64,000 nt of DNA from Lysinimonas soli (lineage in GTDB: Bacteria > Actinomycetota > Actinomycetes > Actinomycetales > Microbacteriaceae), in assembly GCF_042655435.1 (NCBI RefSeq), contig NZ_JBHSMG010000005.1, positions 1 to 64,000 of the forward strand. Direction: 5' to 3'. Of this stretch, positions 1-8,412 are shown piece by piece. The notes below the pieces were generated by a model, which saw nothing but the letters and a program-made list of their open reading frames with translations, had not been told where the DNA came from and did no database searches. The position numbers were made by a program, and so were the translations under genes. Within the stretch, counting starts at the first letter, position 1. Each line of letters starts with the position of its first letter.

Positions 1-1
1 C

Positions 2-175
2 CGCACCCTCGCCGACGGCTGGGCCTACTCGCGCCACTACAACTCCGAGTCAGCCCGCCGCGCCGCTCTCCCGGCATGGCTGCACTTCTACAATCAGCAC
101 CGGCCCCACACCGCCATCGGGAAGCTCTCACCCATCAGCCGCATCTCAAACAACCTGGCCGGGCACTACAGCTAG
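2..175 (+). CDS. IS481-family transposase, C-terminal fragment (cut by window edge)
   Basis: An open frame enters from the left edge and runs 57 codons to TAG at 173-175. The peptide has the conserved tail of IS481/IS3-type DDE transposases (rve_3 region): WAYSRHYNSES followed by WLHFYNQHRPHTAIG and a terminal proline/serine/arginine stretch. The catalytic DDE core must lie upstream, outside the window, so intactness cannot be judged. The stop codon directly abuts the stop codon of the next gene on the opposite strand, so the right end of the element must lie at or inside that gene's 3' end. Family assignment rests on motif recognition and is fairly secure; the exact IS type is not. Confidence 0.8.
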   Translation, partial: RTLADGWAYSRHYNSESARRAALPAWLHFYNQHRPHTAIGKLSPISRISNNLAGHYS

Positions 176-1765
176 TCAGCTACTCGGTACCCGAAAGTTG
201 TAGTTCTCGAACGTCCAGATCTCGCCAGCGTAGTACTGCTCGATGTAGGCCGTTTCTGCAGGGTTCATCGTGTAGAAGTGCTGCTGGTACCGCGGGCTCC
301 AAAAACGTGCGACCTGGGTAGTAGCCGCGGCGCTCGTGCCTTCGGGGTACACGTAGAAATCGACACCCTCGTAGGACCACACATGGCTTGCGTACCGGGA
401 GACAACCGCATCTCTCTCCTGCTGGCTAGCAGTGAAAAAGTGGCCCTGAAGGTCCGGACTCCAGAACCGATAGAGCGGTACAGTTCCCGATTCCTGTGTC
501 GCGAAGGCTTGATAAGCGACACCCTCGTACCTCCAGAGTGACGGATAGAGGCGCAGAATCCCCTCGGCTTCGGTCACGTTCATCGTGAAGAAATGATCAT
601 TGCTGCTGGGGAGCCAGAAGCGGAACACGTTCTGCTCGGCAAGCGGAGTGATGACGTTGACCGATGGGTTGCCATGGTTGAAATTGATGACGTGCAGATT
701 GCCACTCATAGTGTCCAATCCCGCGACGAAGGACTGAGCGCCGACCTGCAGTTCTTCAACAAACGATTTCGTCGCTGCGCTGAAGACGCTCACCATGCCG
801 AGCGCAACGCCCGGGCCCGTCGGACCGGCAGGGTCGGTGAACGCACTGGTAGATGAGAGCCCATAGACGAGACTCCGTGACTCATCGATGTAGACCGATT
901 CAACTTGGGCGTCGTCGTAAGCGAGCATGGTCGAGGTGACCGCACCTGTGGAGCCGTCTACCCCGTAGATCCCGTATGAAGTGCCCCCGTAGGAATCCCC
1001 TCCCGAGAAGCCGACGTACAGCGTGTTGGTCAGCGGATCGACATCGATACCGCTTAGTCGTATGGCACTGCCGTAGTAAGTCCTCTTCTTGACTGCCAGC
1101 GTTGAGCCATGGAGCACCGCGATGCTCGCATTGAGGTGATAAGCGTCGTACTCAACAACATCAAGAGTGCCTCGGCTGCGATCAATGGCGAGTCCCTCGA
1201 CGGCCCCGACGGTGAGAGTGCTGGCAATTGCGCCGAGCGTCTGCCCGTCAAAGGCAGTCAGAACGCCTGGCTCAGTGGAAGGATTGTTGCTGGTGTAGCT
1301 GTAGATCGTGCCACTGGCGGTGTTCACCAAGAGCGCATTCACGGTTTCACTTGGGACTCCAGACAGGGCACCAAGGATCGTTCCCGTGGAGGGGTTGATC
1401 ACCCAGACCTTCGAGCCGCCCAACTCCCCCACGTACAGGCGGTGGGTCTCGGAGTCGAAAGCGAGCGCGTTCGGATCGCCGGGAACGGAGATTGCTCTCA
1501 TGATCGCATGCGTGGTGAGATCGACGACCTCGACGACACCCGTGTGGTCAGTTGTGTAGTAGACCCCCGCTGAAGAATCGATCACGACCTTGGTTTCGCT
1601 TGTGCTCAAAGCGATCGTCGGACTGACCGAGGGCGCCGTGCCGGGAGCCGGTACAGGAGCCGAGACCCGTACCGCGGGCATCGTCGACCCGTTGGCGGGC
1701 TCGGCGCCTGCAACAGAGGGCATAGCGAGGCAGGCACCCAGCATCAGAATCAGAATCGAGCGCAT
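176..1765 (-). CDS. Secreted YVTN-type beta-propeller protein with C-terminal DUF5648 repeats
   Basis: The 529-residue product begins with a Sec signal peptide (MRSILILMLGACLAMPSVAGA, cleavage near residue 21-22). Residues about 50-370 are built from beta-propeller-like units with the pattern VYYTTDHTGVVEVVDLTTH and LYVGELGGSKVWVINPSTG. The last about 140 residues hold three copies of a DUF5648-like unit: RFWLPSSNDHFFTMN, RFWSPDLQGHFFTAS and RFWSPRYQQHFYTMN, each ending in a W-x-[YF]-E-[GN] motif. The third copy is complete, so the adjoining IS element has not visibly truncated it. It is probably an extracellular or wall-associated binding protein; no enzymatic residues are recognised. It stands alone, transcribed toward the IS fragment. 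Confidence 0.8.
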   Translation of the reverse strand: MRSILILMLGACLAMPSVAGAEPANGSTMPAVRVSAPVPAPGTAPSVSPTIALSTSETKVVIDSSAGVYYTTDHTGVVEVVDLTTHAIMRAISVPGDPNALAFDSETHRLYVGELGGSKVWVINPSTGTILGALSGVPSETVNALLVNTASGTIYSYTSNNPSTEPGVLTAFDGQTLGAIASTLTVGAVEGLAIDRSRGTLDVVEYDAYHLNASIAVLHGSTLAVKKRTYYGSAIRLSGIDVDPLTNTLYVGFSGGDSYGGTSYGIYGVDGSTGAVTSTMLAYDDAQVESVYIDESRSLVYGLSSTSAFTDPAGPTGPGVALGMVSVFSAATKSFVEELQVGAQSFVAGLDTMSGNLHVINFNHGNPSVNVITPLAEQNVFRFWLPSSNDHFFTMNVTEAEGILRLYPSLWRYEGVAYQAFATQESGTVPLYRFWSPDLQGHFFTASQQERDAVVSRYASHVWSYEGVDFYVYPEGTSAAATTQVARFWSPRYQQHFYTMNPAETAYIEQYYAGEIWTFENYNFRVPSS

Positions 1766-1847
1766 TCAGAGTCTTTCTCGAGGTTTTGGCCCATGCTACT
1801 GGATCAGGCAAATCACCCATAGGCCGAACGATTGAATGGCATAGGGG

Positions 1848-2828
1848 TTAGGGTCTCTGCACCAAGTCCCGAGCGATGTCGAGACTCCCCTGACTTGACA
1901 ACCGCTGGTAGGAGCCGGAACGCAACTCACGCAGCGCAGGCAGGATCCGACGGAACCGGCGGGGGTCGTACCCCGCGCGTACATTCTCAAATGAAGCCTT
2001 GCGACGGGCAAGGGCGCGCCAGACCAGCGGGGCACCGAGCTGGTCAAGTCGGGCGGACAGTTCGACCGATCGCGCCGCAAGGACCTGATAGCGCGTTCCC
2101 CTGCTCTCTACCATCCGTTGTACTCGGTACCGAAGGGTCGGAGCCGTGACCCCGATGGTGTTCTCGCCGTGCTGTCGGTAATCGATGAGGGGCTGAGGGT
2201 CGACAGCAAGTCGTCCCACCGCCGCGGCCACGATCGCCAGCCATTCGTCGTGCACCCAATCCTGGGGGAACGGCTCAGCGGCCCTGAGGAGCTCGCGGCG
2301 AAACATTACCGTTGCTCCTGTGACGAGATTCCGCCGGATCAACAGTGCGAAAGCGTGACGACTACCAAGTTGCTCCAACTCACGTGCTCCGACGCCGAGG
2401 GCCCCAAACAGAGTGAGAGGCATAGCCACACCTGCCGCGTCGATGAGCCGCGCATCGCTGCTCGCGAGCATCACGCCGGGCTCGTCGAACCGAGTGACAG
2501 TCCGAGACAGTCGGTCCGGGCGCCAGACATCGTCTTGGTCGCTCAACGCGATCAAATCGCCGTGGGTGGCAGCGATCGCCCGCTGGAAGTTCTCTCGCAC
2601 ATTGAGACGCGAACCGTCCGCGAGTATCTGCCATCGGACACCCTCGCCGTCCCGTTCGAGCACCCCGCGCGCCACCCGCACGGTGTCATCCGTCGAACCG
2701 CCGTCCGACACCACCACTTCGTCGGGCCGACGAGTCTGGGCAAGGATGCTCGCCAACTGCTCGGCGATGAAGCGGCCACCGTTGTAGCTCGCGAGTGCGA
2801 CCGAGACGACCGGGGCAACGGCAGTCAT
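1848..2828 (-). CDS. Family 2 glycosyltransferase
   Basis: This is a 326-residue cytoplasmic GT-A glycosyltransferase. The N-terminus VSVALASYNGGRFIAEQL, the nucleotide-binding VVVSDGGSTDDT, and the LSDQDDVW metal-binding region (residues about 95-102) are typical of GT2 enzymes of O-antigen and teichoic acid-type loci. An open frame extends upstream to 2972, but the first 48 residues are Arg/Gly-rich and unlike the family. ATG at 2826-2828 overlaps the stop of the upstream gene by four bases (ATGA), which decides the start. It is translationally coupled to the preceding GT2 with membrane helices. Donor and acceptor sugars cannot be read from the sequence; rhamnosyltransferases are common in this clade. 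Confidence 0.85.
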   Translation of the reverse strand: MTAVAPVVSVALASYNGGRFIAEQLASILAQTRRPDEVVVSDGGSTDDTVRVARGVLERDGEGVRWQILADGSRLNVRENFQRAIAATHGDLIALSDQDDVWRPDRLSRTVTRFDEPGVMLASSDARLIDAAGVAMPLTLFGALGVGARELEQLGSRHAFALLIRRNLVTGATVMFRRELLRAAEPFPQDWVHDEWLAIVAAAVGRLAVDPQPLIDYRQHGENTIGVTAPTLRYRVQRMVESRGTRYQVLAARSVELSARLDQLGAPLVWRALARRKASFENVRAGYDPRRFRRILPALRELRSGSYQRLSSQGSLDIARDLVQRP

Positions 2829-3994
2829 TGCCTCCGCAGCCCCACCGAGAGGACCCCCAAGAACATTCCGGCCATGACACTCTGTGCCCCGAGGATCATG
2901 AGGAGGACGGCGGGAACCGCGATGCGGATGGTCGCCGTCGGGTCGAGAGCGCCGAACCCGCTTGCCGCCCATGTCGAGAACTGAATGATCGCGATCACGA
3001 ACCCGACCAGGAAGAGCACGACGCCCAGCACGGCGAGGCTCTCCAGGCTGACGCGTTTCTCGAGACGCTCGAAGTTGCGCCCACGTGGGATGTTGAATCC
3101 CTCGTGTTGCGCGTAGATCTTCGTCAGCACGGCGAACAACAGACCCTGGTACCCGACGATCGCGAGCGCCACCAAGTAGATCTGGCTCGAGACGTCGAGT
3201 CCGATCCCGCCGAGCCTGATCGGACCGAGCATCAGCAGCGCGCTTCCGAGCAAGCCGATGAGCATCAGTACGACGCCCGGAATCATGAACAGCCAGCGTG
3301 GGCTGAAGATCAGCAGAAAACGCAGATGTCGCCAGCCGTCCCGCCAGCTCCGAAGGTGCGGTGCACGCGAACGACCGTCCTTCTTCAAGGTGGTCGGCAC
3401 CTCGCTGACCCGAAGGCCGCTCAAGGTCGACTTCACGACCATCTCGCTCGCGAACTCCATGCCCGTCGTCTGAAGGTGCAAGCCCAGGATCGATGCCCTG
3501 TCGAAGCCTCGAAGGCCGCAGTGGAAGTCCTTGATCGGGGACCGGAACAGGAGCCGACCGATCGTCGACAGAACCGGGTTGCCGAGGTACTTGTGCAGAG
3601 GGGGCATTGCCCCGGGAGCGATGCCACCCCGGAAGCGGTTGCCCATGACGAGTTGATCCCCGGCCCGCAGGCGCTGCAGAAACCCCCCGAGCGAACCGAA
3701 GTCGTAGCTGTCGTCGGCGTCCCCCATGATGACGTACTCACCGCGGGCAGACGTGATGCCGCCGATCAGTGCGCTTCCGTAGCCCTTCTTCGCAATCTCC
3801 ACGACCCTCGCGCCGTGCTCCTTCGCGATCGCCTGCGAACCGTCGGTGCTCCCGTTGTCGGCGACGACCACCTCTCCGGACACGCCACTCGACGCCAGGT
3901 ACTGCTGAGCCTTGTCGACGCAGACCGCAATCGTCTCGGCTTCGTTCAAGCAGGGCATCAGAATCGTCAACTCGACGGGAGACGAGGATGGCAT
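2825..3994 (-). CDS. Polyprenol-phosphate-type family 2 glycosyltransferase with C-terminal membrane helices
   Basis: The 389-residue protein has an N-terminal DPM/ArnC-like GT2 domain: LTILMPCLNEAETI, VVADNGSTDGS, and MGDADDSYDF as the metal-binding motif near residue 95. Four to five hydrophobic helices fill residues about 235-389. Such enzymes usually move a sugar from a nucleotide donor to polyprenyl phosphate at the cytoplasmic membrane face. The lipid-linked sugar can then be flipped and used by a GT-C enzyme; a DUF2142 membrane protein at 8.4-10.0 kb could be such a partner (inference). It is first of a two-gene minus-strand unit and is divergent from the GT2 at 4120. Confidence 0.85.
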   Translation of the reverse strand: MPSSSPVELTILMPCLNEAETIAVCVDKAQQYLASSGVSGEVVVADNGSTDGSQAIAKEHGARVVEIAKKGYGSALIGGITSARGEYVIMGDADDSYDFGSLGGFLQRLRAGDQLVMGNRFRGGIAPGAMPPLHKYLGNPVLSTIGRLLFRSPIKDFHCGLRGFDRASILGLHLQTTGMEFASEMVVKSTLSGLRVSEVPTTLKKDGRSRAPHLRSWRDGWRHLRFLLIFSPRWLFMIPGVVLMLIGLLGSALLMLGPIRLGGIGLDVSSQIYLVALAIVGYQGLLFAVLTKIYAQHEGFNIPRGRNFERLEKRVSLESLAVLGVVLFLVGFVIAIIQFSTWAASGFGALDPTATIRIAVPAVLLMILGAQSVMAGMFLGVLSVGLRRQ

Positions 3995-4119
3995 GGAGAT
4001 ATCCCTTGGCGGATGGGCGGCACTGCACCCAAATCCTACTCAACGATTGGTGGCGGCCCGTGGCCAGGGCCGCCATGAGAGAGTTGGGCGAGCATCCACC
4101 AGCCAGAAGGGCGCCTAGC

Positions 4120-5055
4120 GTGAAGTTCACCGTGGACGTGATCGTTCCGGTCTACGGCAACTGGAACCTGACGCGGGTCTGTCTCGACAGTCTTGTGCGA
4201 CAGACGATCCCCCATCGCGTGATCGTTGTCGACGATGCCAGCCCCGATGACACGCTCACACGCCTCGCCGCCGACTACCCGGCAGTCGAAGTGATCGCAC
4301 TGGAGGTCAACTCCGGTTTCGCCGCGGCGTGCAATCACGGGCTGCGTGCCTCCACTGCCGACATCGTGGTACTGGTGAACAACGACGTCGAGGCGCAACC
4401 GACCTTGCTCGAACGCCTGATCGAGCCGTTCGCTGATCCGGCAGTCGGCAGCGCCAGTCCATTGGTCCTCCGTCCGGATGGTCGGATCGACGCCCTGGGG
4501 ATCACCGCCGACGTCACGATGGCCGGCTTTCTGCGACTGCACGGTGCGCCCGATAACGCGGTCGACGGCCCGACTCAGCGACTTGCCGGGCCTTACGGCG
4601 CCGTCGCCGCCTACCGGTCGACGGCGCTCGCGGAGGTCGGGCTGCTCGACGAGGGCATCGTCATGTACGGCGAAGAACTGGACCTCGCTCTCCGTCTGAG
4701 TGCTGCCGGATGGAGGCCCGCCGCGGCGCCTGCCGCGCGCGCGGTTCACCTCGGCGGCGCGACATCGGGAAGGGGGTCGACGACGCAGCGGCTTCGAGCC
4801 GGCTACGGCCGCGGCTACCTGCTGCGCGCCTACCGTGTACTCCGGCGTCGGCATGCCGTGCGCGCGATCGTGACTGAGTTCATCGTGTGCCTCGGTGATC
4901 TCGCGCTGTCACACGATCTCGCGTCCGCCCGCGGTCGTCTGGCGGGGTGGCGGGCTGGTGCCCGCGCCACCCCGCGCACTGCGGCGGTCCCCGACGTGGA
5001 TGCCTCGATCGGTCTCCTCGCCTCGCTCCGTCTCAGGGTCAGGGCTCGATCGTGA
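4120..5055 (+). CDS. Family 2 glycosyltransferase
   Basis: The 311-residue product is a soluble GT2 enzyme: VDVIVPVYGNWNLTRVCL at the N-terminus, VVDDASPDD, the VNNDVEAQP metal-binding stretch, and a GLLDEGIVMYGEELDLALR segment matching the acceptor-side GxxDExFFxYxEDxDL pattern of rhamnosyltransferase-like enzymes. I chose the GTG at 4120 because AGAAGG lies 9 bases upstream; an in-frame ATG at 4075 would add 15 unconserved residues. It opens a plus-strand run and overlaps the next gene by the GTGA junction at 5052-5055. The sugar donor is unknown. Confidence 0.85.
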   Translation: MKFTVDVIVPVYGNWNLTRVCLDSLVRQTIPHRVIVVDDASPDDTLTRLAADYPAVEVIALEVNSGFAAACNHGLRASTADIVVLVNNDVEAQPTLLERLIEPFADPAVGSASPLVLRPDGRIDALGITADVTMAGFLRLHGAPDNAVDGPTQRLAGPYGAVAAYRSTALAEVGLLDEGIVMYGEELDLALRLSAAGWRPAAAPAARAVHLGGATSGRGSTTQRLRAGYGRGYLLRAYRVLRRRHAVRAIVTEFIVCLGDLALSHDLASARGRLAGWRAGARATPRTAAVPDVDASIGLLASLRLRVRARS

Positions 5056-6197
5056 GCGCGCGGGGTGGCGGTCTCCCGGTGCGTCAAGCGTCGCTCTCGG
5101 TAGTCAGTCTCGTTGGCGGGGTGTCGTCGGCCGTGGTCCCCGCCGCCATACTCTCCATCGCATCGCACACCTTCTCGACATCCCAGCAGGGCTTCATCTC
5201 GGTCACGATCACGGCCTCGACGTTCGTGAGCCAACTGGTCTTCGCTGCGATCGTCGAGGCTCGACTCAGCTCCCCCTTGACGGCCCGCAGGGTGATCTTC
5301 CCGCGGTGGCTCGCCGGAGCATCGATCCTGGCCGCCATCGTCGTCGCCGTCGCATTCTCACAGCCGATCGCGCTCTGCGCCGCCCTACCGGTTCTTCTCA
5401 CATCGCTGGAAGTCGGGCGCGGCGTCTCAGTCGCGGAACGCCTGGACAGCCGAGAAGCCGCCGCCGCGATCCTCGTCGGAGCCGGAGCGCTTGCGGGGGT
5501 CGTCATCTCCTACCTGGGCGGCCCGTGGGGCCTCATCCCATTGGCTGTCGGGATCGCCAGCGCCACGATCGTCCGCTCGTCACCGATGCAGCACGCGGCA
5601 GTCCCCCCGCAGCCCGGAGTGCGCGCCTGGGTCGTCGCCGATGTCGCGATCACCGGCGTGATCTACCCCGCCCTGAACACCCTGATCCTGCTGTTGATCG
5701 GTCCCGTCGGCGCGGTGCTCTTCACCGCGATCTCGACCGTCTCGGGCCTTCTTGCGATTCCCTTGAACTTCATGCGACTGCGGCTTCTCAAGGCCCACTC
5801 GTCCCTGGACGTCTGGGTCTCGGCCGCCGCGGTCGCCCTTGCGACGATCGTGATCGGAATCCTCGAGTTCAGCGGGATCCTCGGCTTCGTCTTTCGCGGT
5901 TCCTGGACCGTGCCGGCGACCGCAGCGGCTCTCGGGATCGCCTGCCTCTGGCGTGCCGCTTCCCTCGCGACGACCCTGCCGTTCGCTGCTCTTCGCCGGG
6001 CCGGACACGTCAAGCTGCTCACTGTTCTTCGGGGATGCTGCGCGCTGGTGACCTTCGGCGCGGGAGTGCTCTCACTCTCGCTGCACAGCCTGACGATCGT
6101 GTTCGTCGTGCTTCTCCTGGGAGAGCTCGCCCAAGCGAGCAGCTATGAGATCGCTCGGCGTCGGCTCAGGGCGCGGTTGGGCAGTTCGCCCGTATGA
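5052..6197 (+). CDS. Multi-spanning membrane protein, Wzx/MATE-like (probable polysaccharide flippase)
   Basis: The 381-residue protein is almost entirely hydrophobic, with roughly ten to twelve predicted helices, separated by short basic loops. It lies between two glycosyltransferases with 4-base overlaps on both sides. Lipid-linked oligosaccharide flippases of the MOP superfamily are usually 400-480 residues and poorly conserved, so length, topology and context fit a slightly short Wzx-like protein. No motif proves this; a generic oligosaccharide transporter or structural membrane protein remains possible. It starts with GTG at 5052, overlapping the upstream TGA. Confidence 0.6.
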   Translation: MSARGGGLPVRQASLSVVSLVGGVSSAVVPAAILSIASHTFSTSQQGFISVTITASTFVSQLVFAAIVEARLSSPLTARRVIFPRWLAGASILAAIVVAVAFSQPIALCAALPVLLTSLEVGRGVSVAERLDSREAAAAILVGAGALAGVVISYLGGPWGLIPLAVGIASATIVRSSPMQHAAVPPQPGVRAWVVADVAITGVIYPALNTLILLLIGPVGAVLFTAISTVSGLLAIPLNFMRLRLLKAHSSLDVWVSAAAVALATIVIGILEFSGILGFVFRGSWTVPATAAALGIACLWRAASLATTLPFAALRRAGHVKLLTVLRGCCALVTFGAGVLSLSLHSLTIVFVVLLLGELAQASSYEIARRRLRARLGSSPV

Positions 6198-7285
6198 CCC
6201 GCGTGCTTGTCGATCTTCTGTACTTCACGGGGAGGAAGGGCGGGATGGAGTCCTACGCCCATCAGCTCTACGAACACGCCGGTGATCGCGGAGTCGAATT
6301 TGTGGGCCTCGCCTCCACCGAGTTGATGGCGAGGGGCGCACCGTGGTTTCCCGGAGAACTGGTGCCCTCCGGCGTCTCGGGCGAAAGCCGAGTGGCATGG
6401 GCCGCCGGCGAGATCCTGAAGGTGTCGGCGGCAGCAACGCGAGCCGGAGCCGACCTCATCCACTGCCCCGCCAACATCGGTCCATGGTCCGGCACGATCC
6501 CCGTGGTCCTCACCGTGCACGACCTGCTTCCCTTCCGGCACCCCGAGTTCCTTCCGGGCCCCTACGGCCCTGTGCTGCGGACGCTCGTGCGCCGCGCCGT
6601 GGCCCATGCCACCCGGATCATCACGATCAGCGAGCACAGTCGCGTCGACCTCGACGAGGTCCTGCACCCTCGCGCCGCAATCGACGTGATCCCCCTTGCC
6701 GGTGGCACTCCGGTCCCGCCGGTGGTGACCCGACGCGAGGGAAGCCTGCTTCTCGCGCTCGGCAATCGGCTGCCGCACAAGAACTTCGAGCGGCTCCTCG
6801 CCGCGCTCGCAGGGATTCCGGAATCGGCTCGTCCGACGTTGATCCTCACGGGCGGCGGCGGCGACGACGACCCGTTGCGACAAGTTGTGGCCCGGCTCCG
6901 CCTCGAGCGGTGGGTCGAACTCGCTGGCTGGCTGGCACCGGACGAGGTCGAGGCACTGTACGCCCGCGCGACGGCGGTCATCATTCCCACCCTCTTCGAA
7001 GGCTTCGGGCTCCCCGTCCTCGAGGCCATGAGCCGCAGCTGCCCCGTCATCTGCTCAGACCTGCCGGTACTCCGCGAACTCGCGGGAGACTCGGCTGTGT
7101 ACTTCGATCCGCTCCAGACCGATTCCATCTCGACGGCGATCGTGACGACCCTGGCGAAGCCGTCGCTGCTCGCCGAACTCGCCAGCCGAGGCCTCGTTCG
7201 GAGCAGAGGTTACTCGTGGCTTCGCACCGCCGAGTCGACGATCGAGACGTTCTATCGGGCTCTGGACCGCCGCCACCGCGAATAG
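6194..7285 (+). CDS. Family 4 glycosyltransferase
   Basis: This is a 363-residue GT-B enzyme. The N-terminal half has the Gly-rich donor loop GRKGGMESYAHQLYE, and the C-terminal Rossmann domain shows ALGNRLPHKNFERLL followed by the retaining GT4 motif FEGFGLPVLEAMSRSCPVI, with the E-x7-E pair that contacts the sugar nucleotide. The family includes mannosyl- and rhamnosyltransferases of surface polysaccharides. The start ATG at 6194 overlaps the preceding stop by four bases. Its 3' end overlaps the convergent GT4 gene by 34 bases, leaving no space for a terminator between them. Confidence 0.9.
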   Translation: MTRVLVDLLYFTGRKGGMESYAHQLYEHAGDRGVEFVGLASTELMARGAPWFPGELVPSGVSGESRVAWAAGEILKVSAAATRAGADLIHCPANIGPWSGTIPVVLTVHDLLPFRHPEFLPGPYGPVLRTLVRRAVAHATRIITISEHSRVDLDEVLHPRAAIDVIPLAGGTPVPPVVTRREGSLLLALGNRLPHKNFERLLAALAGIPESARPTLILTGGGGDDDPLRQVVARLRLERWVELAGWLAPDEVEALYARATAVIIPTLFEGFGLPVLEAMSRSCPVICSDLPVLRELAGDSAVYFDPLQTDSISTAIVTTLAKPSLLAELASRGLVRSRGYSWLRTAESTIETFYRALDRRHRE

Positions 7286-8412
7286 CGCAACAACAACTCG
7301 TCGACCGAAGCGCCGAGCCCGTGCGCGACGCTCTCTTGGAGATACCACTGCGCCGTCCTCCGACGCATGGCCCCGTCACGCACGACCCGAACGATCGCCC
7401 CTCCGAGGTCTTCGGGGGCGACCGACGAGGCAACCGTGCCGTTCACACCGTCCCGGATCAGGTCGACAGCGGCATTGTCGACGCCCGCGACGACCACACT
7501 GGGGACCCCGGCCGCCGCCACCTCTGCGACCACGAGACCGAAACCTTCGCGGGAGGACGGGTTCACTAGGGCCGATGCCCCCGCGACGAGCGCTGCGAGA
7601 CGGTCGTCGTCAACACGCCCGACCACCTCGGTGAAGGCGGACATCCCGGTGCGCTCCAACTCTCTGTGCAGCGCGGGCGTATCGGGGCCGTCTCCAGCCA
7701 CGATCAGACGAAGATCGCGAATCGACGATCTCGCAACGGCGAGAGCAGCGGGAAGGGCCGCGATCCGCTTGTCGGGAATGTGACGGCCGACGAAGAGGAT
7801 GTAGGGCGGAGACGAGGCACTCACCGCGGGGCGCGGTGCGCCTCCGAGATCGACCAGTCCGAGGACCAGCGGATCCATGCCCGCTCGAGTGAGCCTCGCC
7901 GCCGTGAAAGAGCTGTTGACCGTGTCGAGATCCGCACAATGCACGCCCAAGGACTGCAGCACGAAGGCAGCCGTGCCCGAGAGCGCGCCGGCGTACCCAC
8001 GCCACTTCGACCAAGACCACACTTCAAGCCAATCCCCGACCAGCCAGACTCCGGTCCCCCTCAGCGCCAGCCGCACCGCGATGAGCGTGAGAACGGGAAG
8101 AGCGCTGGCGACCACGATGTCGTACTCCTGGCGGGTACGGCGCACGTGGCGGTAGCTCGCGAACGCGAATGCCAACGCTCCCGATGTGGTCCTCGCGCCT
8201 CGCGCGTCGTAGACGTCGCCGCGCCAGATCCCCTCGACGCCGAATCCAGGGCGAGGAGGGTCCGCCGCGCCCCACAGCTGTCGCGTGAGGTAGCGAACGG
8301 TCGCGCCTCGTTCGACGAGAAGCTCGCACAACCTGCGATAGACGCGCTCGCCACCTCCTGTCGTCAGTGGGAAGAAGCTGTCATAGACCACCGCCACGCG
8401 CGGGCCGCTCAT
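7252..8412 (-). CDS. Family 4 glycosyltransferase
   Basis: The 386-residue GT-B protein starts MSGPRVAVVYDSFFPLTTGG, the usual donor-loop N-terminus, and carries LFVGRHIPDKRIAALP plus the E-x7-E segment SREGFGLVVAEVAAAGVP in the C-terminal half. The open frame extends about 100 codons further upstream, but those residues are Arg/Gly-rich and out of family. ATG at 8410-8412 overlaps the upstream TGA by four bases and is clearly the start. It is the second gene of a minus-strand pair behind a DUF2142 membrane protein, suggesting the two act on the same glycan. Substrate unknown. Confidence 0.9.
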   Translation of the reverse strand: MSGPRVAVVYDSFFPLTTGGGERVYRRLCELLVERGATVRYLTRQLWGAADPPRPGFGVEGIWRGDVYDARGARTTSGALAFAFASYRHVRRTRQEYDIVVASALPVLTLIAVRLALRGTGVWLVGDWLEVWSWSKWRGYAGALSGTAAFVLQSLGVHCADLDTVNSSFTAARLTRAGMDPLVLGLVDLGGAPRPAVSASSPPYILFVGRHIPDKRIAALPAALAVARSSIRDLRLIVAGDGPDTPALHRELERTGMSAFTEVVGRVDDDRLAALVAGASALVNPSSREGFGLVVAEVAAAGVPSVVVAGVDNAAVDLIRDGVNGTVASSVAPEDLGGAIVRVVRDGAMRRRTAQWYLQESVAHGLGASVDELLLRYSRWRRSRAR

